A stretch of DNA of 64,000 bases from Lyophyllum atratum (GCA_014905825.1 JACGCN010000010.1:1674001-1738000), one strand, 5' to 3'; numbered from the stretch's first letter, positions 31,728 to 44,484 are shown. Numbers and translations: made by a program. Notes: generated by a model from the letters alone, not told the origin.

Positions 31728-34241
31728 TCAGGACACGGTCAAATTATCCAGGGCCGTCGTGGTTAAGTTCATAGCGGCCGCACGAGACTCGAGCAAGGCT
31801 TGAAGCTGCCTTTGACGATCAGGAAGTGCTGGATGATCGAGCGGAGTGCCATCTCGCGCGGATTTTCTGTAGTATAGGGCCGCATCATAGTCCTCCTGCT
31901 TTCCAAGCATGTCAAATCGCGCAGTGTATGATTCTGCTAATTCCGACTGGCGGATATGGAGGTCCAGATGATCTGAATGTGTTTTATCCAGAGCTGCTTT
32001 CCTGTATGCAAATGCAGTTTCGAGGTCATCCACGGCGGCAGATTTTCGATATCTCTCCTGGTATACCTCTGCTATGACGGAAAGGTATTTGGGCAGCCGT
32101 CGATGGTTATCGGGTTTATTAGAAACGGCAAGTTTGGCTAATCTGAGGGCGCTTTCCAGATCCCCGGGAGCATACGTGCTCCTGTAGGAATAGAGATATA
32201 TGATTGCCGTTTTCAGCTGCATGTCAGCCAAGTCTGGATGGCCAGTAGGAATATGTTCAACTCCAGCCACAGACAAATGAAGAGCGGTATCGAGGTCTTC
32301 CCTGTCACCCAGGTTATTGTAGTAAAGAGCATGCAACTCAGCCAGCTCACACTGGCGTACACGAAACTCTAGGTTACCATCAGGGGCGTGGTCAAGAGCA
32401 GCTTTAGCATTTTCGAGAGCATCTTTGAGATCATTCAGTTCCCCGAACCTCTTAAACCGCTGCATGTAGTAATGCGCCAGAAACGCCTGCCAGTTAGACA
32501 GCTCTGGATGGTTCTGAGGTGCATTATCCACTGCACTCCTCAATAGGCCCAGGCTCGTCTTGAGATCATTCAACGCGCCGAACCTCTTGAAGGCCATCAG
32601 ATATAAGACGCCAAGGTTGCCCTGACGCCAAAACATATCTGGATCGCCAACGGGGGTGTCATTCAATGCAGCTGCGTCTGAGTCTAGAGCGGCGTTCAGG
32701 TCTTCCGCGTTCCCGAGTCTCAAATAACAATCCATGTAGGATATTGAGAGAGAATACTGACGTTCGCGGAGCAATGCGTGATCTGGTGGGGTAGCAGCCA
32801 AGGCAGCTTTTCTGTAAAAAAGAGCTGCCTCAAGGTCACGAAGCGTGTCCAACCTCCGGAAGCGTTTACTGTAGTGTTTCGACCTACTCTTCAAGGGGTG
32901 TTACGCGTTACGAAATTTTTGATCTCTTCACCTCTTCAAGGGTCGGATTTCAGCGTTACGAAAAGGTAAATCTCTTCATGCCACATTCGGACAACCGGTG
33001 CTGAGTGGCGATTAATAGAGTACCTATTGGATGTATTTTATAGTGGAGAATTTTGCGATTTTCGACCGGAATTTTTTTGGGCCGTAACGCTCTTCAAAAC
33101 GTTTTGTTACGCGTTACGAAGGTGAAAATCTCTTCATCTCATGGCCTACGTTACGCGTTACGTGAAGACTAGGTCGAAACACTACAGTAGTAAGGGCTGC
33201 TGCTAAGTTTCCCTGGCGGTCTGCGAGCTGTGGATCGCTTGGTTCTGTGGCATCGAGAACCACTTTCTCAAGGTTGATGGCAGCCTCCAAGTCTCCTAGA
33301 TCGCCGAGGCGTTGGAAACGGTCAATATATGACCCGGCTAAATCCGACTGTCGATGAAGCAAACTGGGATCTCCAGGGATGGTATTATCCACAGCCGCCT
33401 TGTAGTATTTCAGCGCGGCTTCGAGCTCTTCGAGGCTGCCAAATCTCTGATAGATCTCTGCAAAAACCATCGCTAGCCTTCCTTGATAATTTGGGAAATC
33501 AGGATCGCCGGGAGGGGTAGCAGCAAGAGCAGCTTCTCTGTAGATTAGGGATGCTTGAAGATCCTCCAAATCACCTAGTCGCCGATAGCGCGTGAGGTAG
33601 AGAATACCCAATCGAGTTTGGATATCAGGCCACCTTATGTGATCGCTGGCTATTTGGTTAGAAACGGCCCTCGTGATTGTCAGAGCGGCTGCAAGGTCAT
33701 CAAGCGAGTCTAGCCTCCGGAAACGAGCCATATACATTTCTGTCAGATCAATCTGGTGTCCTAGAAAACCCACATCGAATGCAGTTGTCCCGTCGACTGC
33801 AGCCATTTGGTACATGAGAGCCATGCTGAGATCGTCTAGGCTGTCGGTCCTCTGGAAGCGGGATCGGTAATCACGACCGAGCGCTGCCTGGGAGTATGCG
33901 AGATAAGAGTCACCCAGACGTGAATGTACAACATTCATTTCCAGGGACTTGATGTAGACGTTTAGCTTAGAAGTGATCTTGTCCATGGGAGGTGTCTAGG
34001 CATCAATAACGGGAGTGATGTCCCCTAAATGTTATGGGCCGATGCTCTAGAAGGATTGCAATACTCACCATCTCTGGATTGGATGTCTCACCTCCACGCC
34101 CTGCTTGGCCTGCATCCCTGCTTCCGTTATCGTGATCAACGGGGCTACTGCGCGTGCAGTGCGGGGTCAGCAAATCCTGAAGCTCTGTGTAGTCGAAATA
34201 TAGATAAACCTCGTAATTTCAGCTGTAGAGCTCGTCGACAT
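31728..34241 (-). pseudogene. TPR-type repeat protein, interrupted by a MITE
   Basis: Predicted exons are 34210–34241, 34069–34147 and one long exon starting at 33995. The long exon is split by an insertion at 32869–33187. Without the 321 added bases (element plus duplicated TA) the frame is continuous across the site, giving a 685-residue protein. It has about thirteen 45–46-residue helical repeats of the form RFxRLGDLEDLEAALxYxKAAL…TPPxHPxLPxRQxxLAxxY. They resemble the TPR-like arrays that precede CHAT or other effector domains in Agaricomycetes; no such domain follows here. With the insertion, translation stops 26 codons into the element unless it is spliced out. Function unknown; scaffold role inferred. 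The two short first exons rest only on phase and splice sites. Confidence 0.7.
32869..33187. mobile_element. 319-bp MITE with 25-bp terminal inverted repeats and TA target duplication
   Basis: The left end (32869–32893) and right end (33163–33187) are inverted copies differing at one of 25 positions; both begin CTGTAGTGTTTCGACCTA. The element is flanked by TA on each side (32867–32868 and 33188–33189), the target duplication of Tc1/mariner-type transposases. Inside are several TTACGCGTTA palindromic motifs and three ATCTCTTCA copies, but no open frame, so it is non-autonomous. It lies between repeats 5 and 6 of the TPR gene and looks young, because its ends are nearly identical. Confidence 0.88.
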
Positions 34242-36470
34242 CGCAGAAGGTTTTGTTTACGGGGGTCGGGAATTGTGGTAGTAGTTGAGAATATTTCAAT
34301 CGGGATCCAGCCCCGAGCACTGCCACATGACACTTCAACCAACGACCCCCACCTCTACATTTCGTCCCCATTCCTTTCAAGCTTGACACGGCTCCAGAGT
34401 TGGCGATAATGAAATGCATCAACCCCGACATGTGTATGTATGTTTGACTAGCATGTATAACTACTTTCCTGTGGATTAGTCGCCCTGCATGGCAAGCAGC
34501 TTGTCGTCACAACGACTTCTAGTTTGGCTTGTTCTCCTCGGTGACTTTGGTCTCTTCTCCAGTCCTATAAGCTACTCAACCAGCTAGCTTCGCTAAAAAC
34601 AAGAAACTAAGCATCCTGACGACGGTCTTGTCCGCACCCATCAAGGCTGAAAATTTGCTCGACGCAGGCTCTTTTAAATTCGAATTCGCGACTGGAGGCC
34701 TTGGCGCGGACGGGCAGTCTCTGCATCCCTGGACCGCCTCTATGCGTACATACATTCATGGATGCCAAACAGCTCATCGATTCTACGTCGCTTCAACTGC
34801 ACGTTAGGCCTCGTTGATCTGATTCTTGCCACATGGCTTGTAAGTCGCCCACGTTTGAACTCAGTTCCCAATGACTCTGTTCTCCAGCTTTTCCTGATCG
34901 CAGGTGACAGCGTCTCTTCAGTGCACTTAGCGCGATTAAGTATATTTGTACACTTACATCGATCGCATTAGTATCCGAGAAGAAACTATTCATTGCATTT
35001 TGGGTTCACATGGCCTTGAGTCCAGCTTGGCCAATTTACGCTGCGTTCATCTTTTCTCGGAGTACGTTTCGCGCCTCGGTTAACGACCAATCTTACCTTC
35101 CGCCCCTACCTCAATGACATCCTCATGGATCCTAAGCGCATCGAAGCATGATAGATATCACCATTGGCGTGCTTGGCTTTCATTGCTTTCTCGGGTACGC
35201 AAAATCCATCTGCTTTACTTTTCAGTTGAAGCGCTACTCGGCATCGAGGATCAAGCCAAGGATGTACTACTGGACTTGGAGATGCTTGGTTTTGTATGGC
35301 AAGTATGCCAAGTCCCTAGCAATAATTTGTTGCTCCACGACAAAGGGAGGCGATTAGAGTGTACGGTGCCAAGATACAGTGGGATTGATGGCGACAGTGA
35401 TCATGATTTAATCTCTTTGACGGTGCGATCTTGACTAGTAACGTTTTCTCGCTACCTTTTATGAGGAGCTTGCGAAGAGCGTAGCCTCGGCGATCATGAT
35501 ACAGATTGCCGTGGCTACTTGGTTCTATCACGCATCGGCTCCACGGTCTCCCAGTTCAATCTTACAATGGACATTGGATTCATGCGGAGCCCAATCTTCC
35601 ATCCGTGCCGAACCCATCCTCCCTCGGCCCTCTAAGTATCTATTGAGAGTATCAATTTGACAAGTCCTGACAGGGGCCAGCACTTGGCGCACAACTCCCA
35701 TCCAATGACGTCTGACTCTCAGGCCCGCAGTTCCCACTTGCCAATTCACGCTCCAGGTATCCCTTTCCTGATATCCTTCTTCTCCCGCGCCACTTCCAAA
35801 TTTGAGTTACCTACATATAAGTGGTCCCATGATCTACGTGGTGTTAGCGTGCTTTTTTGGTCTTGAGGGCTTCTGAGCGTAATTCCGCAGTGCAGAGGGA
35901 TTGAAAGATGATTCAAGCTTGTCAGTAATGTGAATGGCAATGAAAAGCTTGCATTTGAGATGGCATCGGGTGCTTCATTGAGCATCCAACTGCGAGGTTC
36001 AGATCCAACGTCGACTGCGTTTTTTCTTTTCTATTTTTAGTGCAGAGTGGAGGGCGAGACGGAATTAGAGCGTCGGTGACCTTTTGCAAGGATGATATAA
36101 TCACTGTAATCAATGAGGGAAAGCAAGTGTACAAGTCTACGTCACAGTGATTATATGCTTGATGATGCTCTTGTACAGGGGTCAAACGGTCGACGTACGG
36201 GTCATACATATCGTCGCTATTGGAACATGCTCCACGACCCCATGATTTCCACCGACGCACGGAACGCACAACTCGATAACTTTGTCGAGGGCTAATGGGG
36301 ATGGCAGGAGCTTCATGATCAAGTGATGTCCAGCGTCCGGGTGTTCTAGGATCTAGAGTTCGAGCCACCGTTGATTGGAATTGAATGAGACCTTCGTGAG
36401 GGGACGGCGCCGCGCTAGACAGAATGCGGAGAGGCGGCGGTGGTGGTGGTGGGTGTTTGACCAGCGTCCG
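34242..36470. other. long stretch without a clear gene
   Basis: Several short hydrophobic frames occur between 34480 and 35450 (plus strand), such as SSQRLLVWLVLLGDFGLFSS. They could be remains of a membrane-protein gene. Stops and lack of good splice partners prevent a model. The rest shows no features. Confidence 0.35.
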
Positions 36471-36925
36471 TTATGTGTGGTAGATTGCGGGTGACCCTCC
36501 AGGTCCAGGAGAGATGACGTGCTTATCTGGTCTTGGACTGAGGGGGCAGCATTCAGGGTCCTTGGAGAGCGACCCTGCACTACTCGACCTCGAAGATGTG
36601 GGGGGCGCAAACCCGCGGCGTTGGTGGTCGCGTCGCAGGCAGATATTATAGGTGAGGGCGGGGTAGGAGTTTCGGAAGGAGGTGTGGGGGTATGTGTACT
36701 CTGTGGTTGATGTGTTAGTATAATGTTGCATATGAAAGAAGGATGCGCACCGAGGACAGGTGGTGCTTGGCGCAATGGAAGTGAGCTATCATAATGTTGA
36801 AGGAGGGTATATACGCGCTGTTCCCGCGGGGCATCGAGCCTGGTAGGACCATTTGTAGGTAAACGTACCGTATGCTCCCGGATCTGACATTCGACACTCG
36901 ACATATCTCCAAACCAGTTAAACAT
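36471..36925 (-). CDS. doubtful two-exon gene, Ser/Pro-rich product
   Basis: Exons 36751–36925 and 36471–36700 are joined by a 50-bp intron with a GTGCGC donor, a perfect TACTAAC branch site and a CACAG acceptor. The phase fits and the product is 134 residues, ending GGSPAIYHT. The intron quality is the main argument for a real gene. The protein has no recognisable domain: an N-terminal mixed segment (VYTLLQHYDSSLPLRQAPPV) and a Ser/Pro/Arg-rich tail with a C-C pair. More 5' exons may lie between 36926 and 37300, where another intron-like gap can be drawn, but the frame could not be settled. Confidence 0.35.
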
Positions 36926-37941
36926 ATCCGGGCGTGGAAGCAGGAGGTGGTGGTACCTCCTTACCTAGAAGCCATGGGGGACATAGGATCCCCGCGTCAA
37001 GGGCCTTCGCACGATGTCGGAGGGAGAGGGGCGACAAGCCAGGACCTCGAGAAATACACGACTGTACAATCGGGCGCGTTCTGTAGGATTGAGGAAGTGG
37101 ATGAGGTCAGAGACGAAGGTGCCGCGGATTACCTGAGCGACATACAGAGGTATCTCCAAGCTGATAGGGTCGGCGTTCAAAGGGATCGGTAATCCGCTTT
37201 GCTCGGGTGGTCGAAGTCCGATACTAGAACACGGACCGTAGATGCGAACGGCTACATGGGAGGGCGGTAGAGACGCTCGTGCTGATGCTAACACACCCGA
37301 CGTCGAGATTCAAGGCGCGCTGGACGCGCACAAGTCGCGAGGGCGCCATAATGGCTGGAAGTTCATCCGAGTGCGGGCAGATTGGGAAAACTGCACTCTG
37401 CGGCAAGTTCTGGTCAATTCACGGCCGCAAAAAAATGGACGTATGCCGGCGGCAGCGAGGGGGATGTAGGAAGTGGTTTCTCGGTAATGCGCAAATGAAC
37501 GATCGTGACATATACGCATTGAGTCATGTAGATCAACATCGACCAACGAGAGAAGTTTTATAAATAGAAAGACCGGCGGCGTGTTAAACGGAGGTTGAAC
37601 CTTGAGCAGACGTCAGAAGGAACCTGGAACGTTGGCGATAAGGGTATGGTCAGCGGGTATGATGTGAGTGCCGACTCACTCGCGGAGCCTCTAGCGACCA
37701 CAGCTGAGGCATGGCGATGGCTACCGCTGTGCATGTGCAGGAAGGGCGGGTCAGGTATGATACAGCAGCGGGATTTTAGCTACTTGTGAATGTATAGGGA
37801 AATGAGGATGACGGTCCGGGTGTTAGATCAGAGCCTTCGGTCGGTCTCCGTTTCCATGCGGCGGATGTCAATGACAATTGGTATTGGTCGTGAAGACGCG
37901 CTATGTTGTGGCGGTCGTGTGCACCATTGATGGAAGTTGAT
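36926..37941. other. unassigned stretch
   Basis: Contains minus-strand frames that may be 5' exons of the doubtful gene at 36471–36925 (for example NADPISLEIPLYVAQ near 37140–37190, followed by a donor-like GTAATC). No domain is recognised and no consistent model was found. Confidence 0.3.
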
Positions 37942-38256
37942 TTATGGACGGACCAACTGTCGACGGTGTGCTACGCTGATAGCCCCGCGCCAAGATGTGC
38001 TAATGATCATCTTAGTGGGTGATTTCGGAAGGCAACGTGAAGGATCTATTTCTGCAACAGTGAGATCATCGAGTTTAGTCTCTGTGATTTTTAAAGTCCG
38101 CCCTTTCGGAAGCTCGGCAGCGAAGCTCTGGAGGAGAGAAGACGAGGAGAGAAGGGCGGGGTCGGGAGGGAGGGTGTAGGTTGTACGTATTTCTTCACGT
38201 GTGGGCCATGTTCGCGGCTCATAGATCTCTTGGAACCCATTCTTAGGCAGGGTCAT
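37942..38256 (-). CDS. doubtful small ORF divergent from the H+-ATPase
   Basis: An open frame of 104 codons begins with the ATG at 38256, 241 bp from the ATPase start on the other strand. The product begins MTLPKNGFQEIYEPRTWPTR and has a plausible soluble composition for its first ~70 residues, then becomes basic and less protein-like. There may be an unrecognised intron near 38050. No family similarity. It could be the 5' exon of a longer minus-strand gene. Confidence 0.25.
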   Translation of the reverse strand: MTLPKNGFQEIYEPRTWPTREEIRTTYTLPPDPALLSSSSLLQSFAAELPKGRTLKITETKLDDLTVAEIDPSRCLPKSPTKMIISTSWRGAISVAHRRQLVRP

Positions 38257-38497
38257 GAATTTGTCGGAGCGGCTTGACACCTTCTATTTGCGTATGTTTT
38301 CGTTTGATCGTTTTGAATTCGGGGGTGGAATAAAAGGGCGTGTGGTATCCGCGGACAACATTTCCTCTCCTCTCCTCCACCATCATCGCGCTCGACTTGC
38401 CCCGTCGCTGCTAGTCCATCGCGTCGCACCCGTCCCTTAGGACTTCCGTCCCCCTCTCTTCTTTCTCATACCCCCGGCAAATCTCCACAAACACACA

Positions 38498-41400
38498 ATG
38501 AGTTCAAACGTCGAAAAGGAACCCGGCCCACAGGGCGAATCTCCAACGCAGGCGTCCGGTACTCCCACTGAGCCCGAAAAGAAGAAGAGAGAGTACAAGG
38601 ATTTTGGTCATGACGAGGAGAAGGCAACTCGTGCGTTTTTACCATTCGCTTCCTTTTTTACCCGATTCTCACATCCCAACCAGATGCCAATGTTGACATG
38701 TCGACAGTGCGTTTTTCATTTAGGCGATTTATCGGTTTTTGTCCTGACCATTTACCGCGCAGATTGAGTTGAAAGCGGAGGATCTTTACGATAAGGAAAA
38801 AGTCGACTTGGAGACTATCCAAATCGAAGACGTGTTCACCCTCCTCCAATGTACTCCCGACGGTCTTACGCAAGAGGAGGCTGAGCGTCGTCTCCAACTT
38901 TTCGGTCCTAACAAACTCGAGTCGGAGGAGCAGAACGCCTTCCTTCAGGTACGTGTCACGTTCCATTCTGCTCATAATTGTATTTACGGTTTTCGTCCCT
39001 TACAGTTCCTGAGTTTTATGTGGAATCCTCTTTCTTGGGTCATGGAGGGCGCTGCCCTCGTCGCTATCGTCCTTTCCAACGGTGAAGGCAGAGCCCCTGA
39101 CTGGCAAGATTTCGTCGGTATCATTCTCCTCCTCTTCGTCAACTCCACCATCGGTTTCTACGAGGAGCACAACGCTGGTAACGCTGTCAAGGCCCTCATG
39201 GAATCTCTTGCTCCCAAGGCCAAAGTCAAGCGTAATGGGACTTGGCAAGAAATCGATTCCGCCGGCCTCGTCCCTGGTGACATAATCTCCTTCAAAATTG
39301 GTGACATCGTTCCTGCCGACTGCCGTCTCACGGAGGCCATCAACGTCTCCATTGACCAAGCCGCCCTCACCGGTGAATCCCTCCCCTCTTCGAAGAAGGA
39401 AGGCGACCAGTGTTTCTCGTATGTCTTGAAAATTTCATTATCTTCTATTTTTATCTGACCATCAATTCAAATAGCGGTTCCACTTGCAAACAGGGTGAGG
39501 CTGAAGGTGTAGTCATCTCCACCGGCGCCAACACCTTCTTCGGTCGTGCTGCGTCGCTCGTCGGTCAAGACGATGACACCACCGGTCACTTGCAGAAGAT
39601 TCTCGCCCAAATCGGTTCTTTCTGCCTCGTCTCCATCGGTATCTTCGTCATTGCCGAGATCTTCTGCCTCTACGCCGGCTTCCGTTACAGCTACCGTCGT
39701 GGCCTCGACAACATCCTCGTCCTCTTGATCGGTGGTATCCCCATTGCCATGCCCACTGTCCTCTCCGTCACTCTCGCCGTCGGTGCCCAGCAGCTCGCTA
39801 AGCATAAGGCCATTGTCACCCGTATTACCGCCATCGAGGAGTTGGCTGGTGTTACCATCCTCTGCTCAGACAAGACGGGTACCCTCACCACCAACAAGCT
39901 CACCATCGATCGCAAAACCATCCGTACCTACGGCGCCTTCTCCGCTGACGACGTCATCGTCCTCGCCGCCTATGCTTCTCGTACCGAGAACCAGGACGCA
40001 ATCGATGCCTCCGTCGTTTCGGCCCTTGACGACCCTAGCCTGGCCCGTGCTGGCATCAAGCTCATCGACTTCAAGCCCTTCAACCCTGTTGACAAGCGCA
40101 CAGAGATCACTTACCGCGAGGAGTCCACCGGCAAGCTCAAGCGCGTCACCAAGGGCATGACTGGTATCATCATCGAGCTTTGCACCCGCAACAAGACTGA
40201 GGAGCTCGAGAACAAGCTCGAGGCTGACGTCGAGGAGTACGCATCCCGTGGTCTTCGTGCCCTCGCTGTCGCATACGAGGAGCTTGAGGGTGATGATCAT
40301 GAGGCAGAGGGTAACGGTTTCGAGCTCATTGGTCTGCTCGCCATTTTCGATCCCCCCCGCGAGGACACCAAGCAGACCATCGACGACGCCATCGCCCTCG
40401 GCGTCAAGGTCAAGATGGTTACCGGTGACCAGCTCGCTATCGCCAAGGAGACCGGTCGTCGTCTTGGCCTCGGTGACCACATGTACCCTGCCAAGGTTCT
40501 GAAGGACGGACCCACTCCCGGAGGCAAGCACGCTTCGCTCGATGAGATGATCATGGACGCGGACGGTTTCGCTGGTGTCTTCCCCGAGCACAAGTATGAG
40601 ATCGTCAAACGCCTCCAAGGTCTCGGCCATCTTTGCGCCATGACTGGTGACGGTGCCAACGATGCCCCTGCCCTTTCCCGCGCCAATGTCGGTATCGCTG
40701 TCGAGGGTGCCACTGACGCCGCCCGCGGTGCCGCCGATATCGTCCTCACTGAACCCGGTCTCTCCACCATCGTCCACGCCATCCGCGGCTCTCGCCAGAT
40801 CTTCCAGCGTATGCGCAACTACGCCATCTACGCCTGCGCTGTCACCATCCGTATCGTCGTGTGTTTCTCGATCCTGGCCTTTGCGTACAAGTTCGACTTC
40901 CCTCCGTTCATGATCCTGATTATCGCCCTCCTCAACGACGGTACCATCATGACCTTGTCCGTCGACCGTGTCCTGCCCTCGATGACACCCGACTCTTGGG
41001 ATCTTGCAGAGATCTTCGCCTATGCCATCGCTTATGGCTTGTACCTCACTGCGTCCACGTAAGTCTTCTCCTTCTTAACGTATTTCCAGGTACCTGACCT
41101 CTTCTATAGGATCGCCCTGGTGTGCATAATCATCGAGACCGACTTCTTCCAGCGCAGCTTCGGCGTATCGCTCGAGACGTTCCCCGTTGCGCCCAACGAT
41201 CCTCAGCTGCACATGGTTATCTACCTCCAAGTTGCCATCATCTCGCAGGCCCTCATCTTCGTCACCCGTTCGCACGGCTTCTTCTTCATGGAGCGCCCCT
41301 CGGCCGCCCTCTTCATTGCCTTCTGTATCGCCCAGCTCATCTCTTCGATCATCGCCGCGTACGGTAACTGGGGCTTTACCAACATCAAGGGTATCTCTGG

Positions 41401-41806
41401 TGGATGGATCGGTATCGTCTGGATCTGGGTACGTCTCTCCGTCTGACTTGTCGCCCACTCGTTCTAACTGCCGTTACAGAACATTATTTGGTTCCTCCCC
41501 CTCGACCTCATCAAGTTCGGGATGAAGGCCACCATCATCAGGTGGCTCCGTGAACGTCGCGAGCGCAAGACCGTCGCACAGGCGACCTCGGGCGTCCCCA
41601 TGACGCGCACCCAGTCCCGCGCTGCTTCGATCCACGAGTCGCTGTACTCCAACCGAGTGTCGTTCATCAAGCGCGCTGCGCGCAAGGTCGGCTTTGGTGG
41701 GAAGGTGTCGATGAAGCCGGAGGAGCTCCAGAGGTTCAGCAGCATCCAGGCCCAGCGCGCGGGTGCTACGCTTGCTCGCAACCCGAGCAGGACTGCGGCG
41801 GCATAA
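38498..41806 (+). CDS. PMA1: plasma-membrane H+-ATPase (P3A-type)
   Basis: Seven exons: 38498–38630, 38684–38706 (23 nt), 38763–38948, 39006–39418, 39475–41058, 41110–41428, 41480–41806; 994 residues. All P-type landmarks are present: AALTGES (actuator loop), [11 protein letters not shown] with the phosphorylated Asp384, KGM in the nucleotide domain, [16 protein letters not shown] and [16 protein letters not shown]. Ten membrane helices are expected, then a C-terminal regulatory tail with Arg/Ser stretches ([17 protein letters not shown]). The enzyme pumps protons out at the expense of ATP, setting membrane potential and cytosolic pH, and drives nutrient symport. Codon use is strongly biased to C-ending codons, as expected for a very highly expressed gene; this creates a long antisense frame. 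The N-terminal extension is acidic and Pro/Lys-rich. Confidence 0.96.
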
Positions 41807-44484
41807 GGCTGTACATCCCCTCCCTGCCCCCCCTCCGCACACATCCTACCCACATTCATCACCGTACCGCTACACCACTCCTTGACTGCTACGCATTCGC
41901 ATCATCTCCATCTCACGTTCGCGTCACTAGAATGTCATCATTAATTGGAATACAATCTCTTTCACCATCTTGATGCGTCATAACTTGTCTGGCTCCCGTT
42001 CTCACTTCTCTTTTCGCTCTTCACATTCTTCCTTCATGTTAAAATTAAGCTCGGAGTCGTTGTATAGGCTCGGGCATATGTACCAAGTCGAGCTTTCCCC
42101 ATCCCCCACTGTTCTAACCACTTCCTTCCTCGGCCTCGGCGCTATCGACTTCCTCACACCCCCTGTCTCCTCCGGTTGTTCGTCTCGGCTGCTGTCGCTA
42201 TCGATGGTTGCATCCATCGCGTCACCATCGTCATCGTTGTCCCCAGTGTCGACTGCGACTGGAATGGCATCAATACATCCGTGGCTTGGCAGTGGATATC
42301 CGCCTCGTCGATCTTCGGTTGTTGAGGACGGCACTTCCCTATGATCTCTGGGGGTGTCGGGGGTGGGATAGGAGAATGGGGGGACTGGGACACGGATGCA
42401 TGCTACTCCTGATATCGACGTCGGCTTGTGGTCTTCTCACTTGACTCTTGACTTTTTCATCTTCATTTACTTGTTTATAATTCCTTTATATTCGACTCGT
42501 GCACACTAGGCTTGTCCAGCAGCCTCATTCCTCTCCATGCCGCCTTCCGCCACCTTCTATCATCCCCTCTCTGCCCCTCCGCTGGACAAGTCCCTCATAG
42601 GATATTCCCCATGCACATTACTATCTATTTGCCCATTCGTGCCTGTACATGTACATGCCTCCATGACACGACACCCTTCTTCCTTCGCCGCCTCCATGAC
42701 TTTCTCTTGTTTTTAAATGTTTCTTCTTTACTATTTAATTATGAGAGCGTTGATGTAGCTACTGTACGTATCTATCACCCACAAAATGACGATGTGTTTG
42801 TATCTAGAAGTGGGTGGATTGTTGAAATGTGACTGACGACTTTAGTTTTGGAGGCAGCTTTAGAGGCTCTTGCTTCCCTCCTCTGCTTTCAGGAAATGGA
42901 GGCTTTAGGTGTCAAATTTTTGCAAACATGTAGATGATGATGAAGTCAATTTTTGACCGCCGGCAAGCTACACTACAGAGCTAAGAAGCGGGGATAGCTA
43001 AGTATCCGTAAAATAAAGTAAAGTAAATAATTGGTCTTTTGTAAGTATGCGGTGGGATTAGAATTCTCTTCCTGTACGGCAGATCGTTCGTCGTGGTGCG
43101 GCGGGTTGGTGCGAGAATGAAGTGGGAGTAAGGTGCATATTCAGTCCATAAGTATTAGGCATGGCATAGATGAGAAATAGAAAAGAAAATGAAAAGGAAC
43201 TGTCCCAGTATGAAACTCGCCGGCGCGCTGTCGCCTCTTGTGGGCGGGCGGCCGTGTGTGTACCGCTCGAAGGGTTTTTTGTTGGCAAACATGTAGATAG
43301 CCTGTTCGAAGGCGCAGGACATAGTAAGAACATGTTACGATTATACTCGTTCTTCGGCCCCCGAGGTCGGGAGTCTAGATGCGCCTCCGGCCCATGTGCG
43401 TGGGCTGGGCGGCTAATTGATTTCAACTTTATTTTCGGCGGTGCGGGAGAAATGAAATTAGCGACTTGCACTGACCTGCACGTGCGGCGTGCTTTATGGC
43501 TGAAGTGAGGCTTTGGGCTCAGTGGCGTGTTATAGAGGAGGTTCAGTGCGCGTCTGTACCTGGGTGGATGTGCGGCGCTGCGCAATGCTATTAGGAGGAG
43601 GGTCGACGTGAACGGAGATGGTTTTACCAGAGTCCGAGAGAGTCCGTGACGCATGTTGCTTGACATCGAGCTTCGGAATCAAACCTGGTGGGTTAATTAT
43701 AGAACATGAGGTGAGAGGGCGCGAGGCCTGCACTTTTGCAGAAGAATCAGTGAGTCTTAGAGCTCAAAAATAAATTAGGGCTGAACAGGGTGCATTCCAC
43801 TGGGTTTGGGGTTTGAAGGAGTGGCTATAGAGCTTTGCAACCAGCTTCAAGTTCAAGCTTGCAAGCGAAACGTAGTGGCATGCAAATCTAATATGAACAA
43901 ATATTGTTCAAGCCTTATGCCAAGCTGACCAAAAACGCGTCCGACTCCGTTCATGTCTTCCGGGTCAACCTCCGTATTCTTTCTCCTCTACAGCCCCTGG
44001 ACGATATCATAGGCCTCTCCAAGTGCTCCATCATAGGCAAAGTTCTTGTACGGCTGGCTAGAACTATCGTCACTACAGGCGAATTCACGCGTTTGTTTTC
44101 TTTGAAATTGGTGCGACACAGATTCGGGATTCCGAGATGTCGATCTGAGACAACACCGGGCCGCTGGCATGGTCCAGATAGACGGACATGCACGCTTTGC
44201 GCTAGTATGATGCGAGTATCTGCGTAGTTGCACTGGCCAATGGTGAGCCTAGCAATACACGATTTAAAGGTTCCAAAATTAACCACGAGTATTGTCCAGT
44301 ATGTCATTTGAGTTGGGTACGCGGAATGAAAAGCTGCCTCGATCGCGTCCTGCGTCGATCGGGCTGCTTATGTCACTTCGTGGGCTGACAGGACTCTGGA
44401 ATCCTTTATAACGCGTTCTCCATCCGTCTGAAACGCCACAGTCCTTTCCTTCTTCCCCCAACCTTCCGCCCGCTGGGACTCCTT
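41807..44484. other. 2.7 kb without a convincing gene
   Basis: Downstream of the H+-ATPase and upstream of PDR copy 2. A minus-strand open frame at 43058–43666 (202 codons) is basic and low in complexity, with no family match; I judge it chance. The rest should be the ATPase 3' UTR and the PDR promoter. A CACTACAG at about 42970 matches one MITE end in 8 bases only. Confidence 0.45.

Noticed and set aside
32869..33187. Simple GT–AG removal using the outermost GTAGTG…ACAG of the MITE
   Set aside because: Leaves four extra bases and an immediate stop, so it does not restore the TPR frame; only the inner GTTTCG donor does.
36340..36375. Possible tRNA T-loop (GTTCGAGCC)
   Set aside because: No matching acceptor, D- or anticodon arms in the flanking 80 bases.
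39866..40777. 303-codon open frame antisense to the H+-ATPase
   Set aside because: It mirrors the strongly C-ending codon use of the ATPase; no domain and no splice or promoter support.
42965..42980. Second MITE copy suggested by CACTACAG
   Set aside because: Only 8 bases match one end of the element; no partner end or TA pair is nearby.
43058..43666. 202-codon minus-strand open frame
   Set aside because: Basic, low-complexity text without family motifs or introns in a genome where most genes have them; likely chance.
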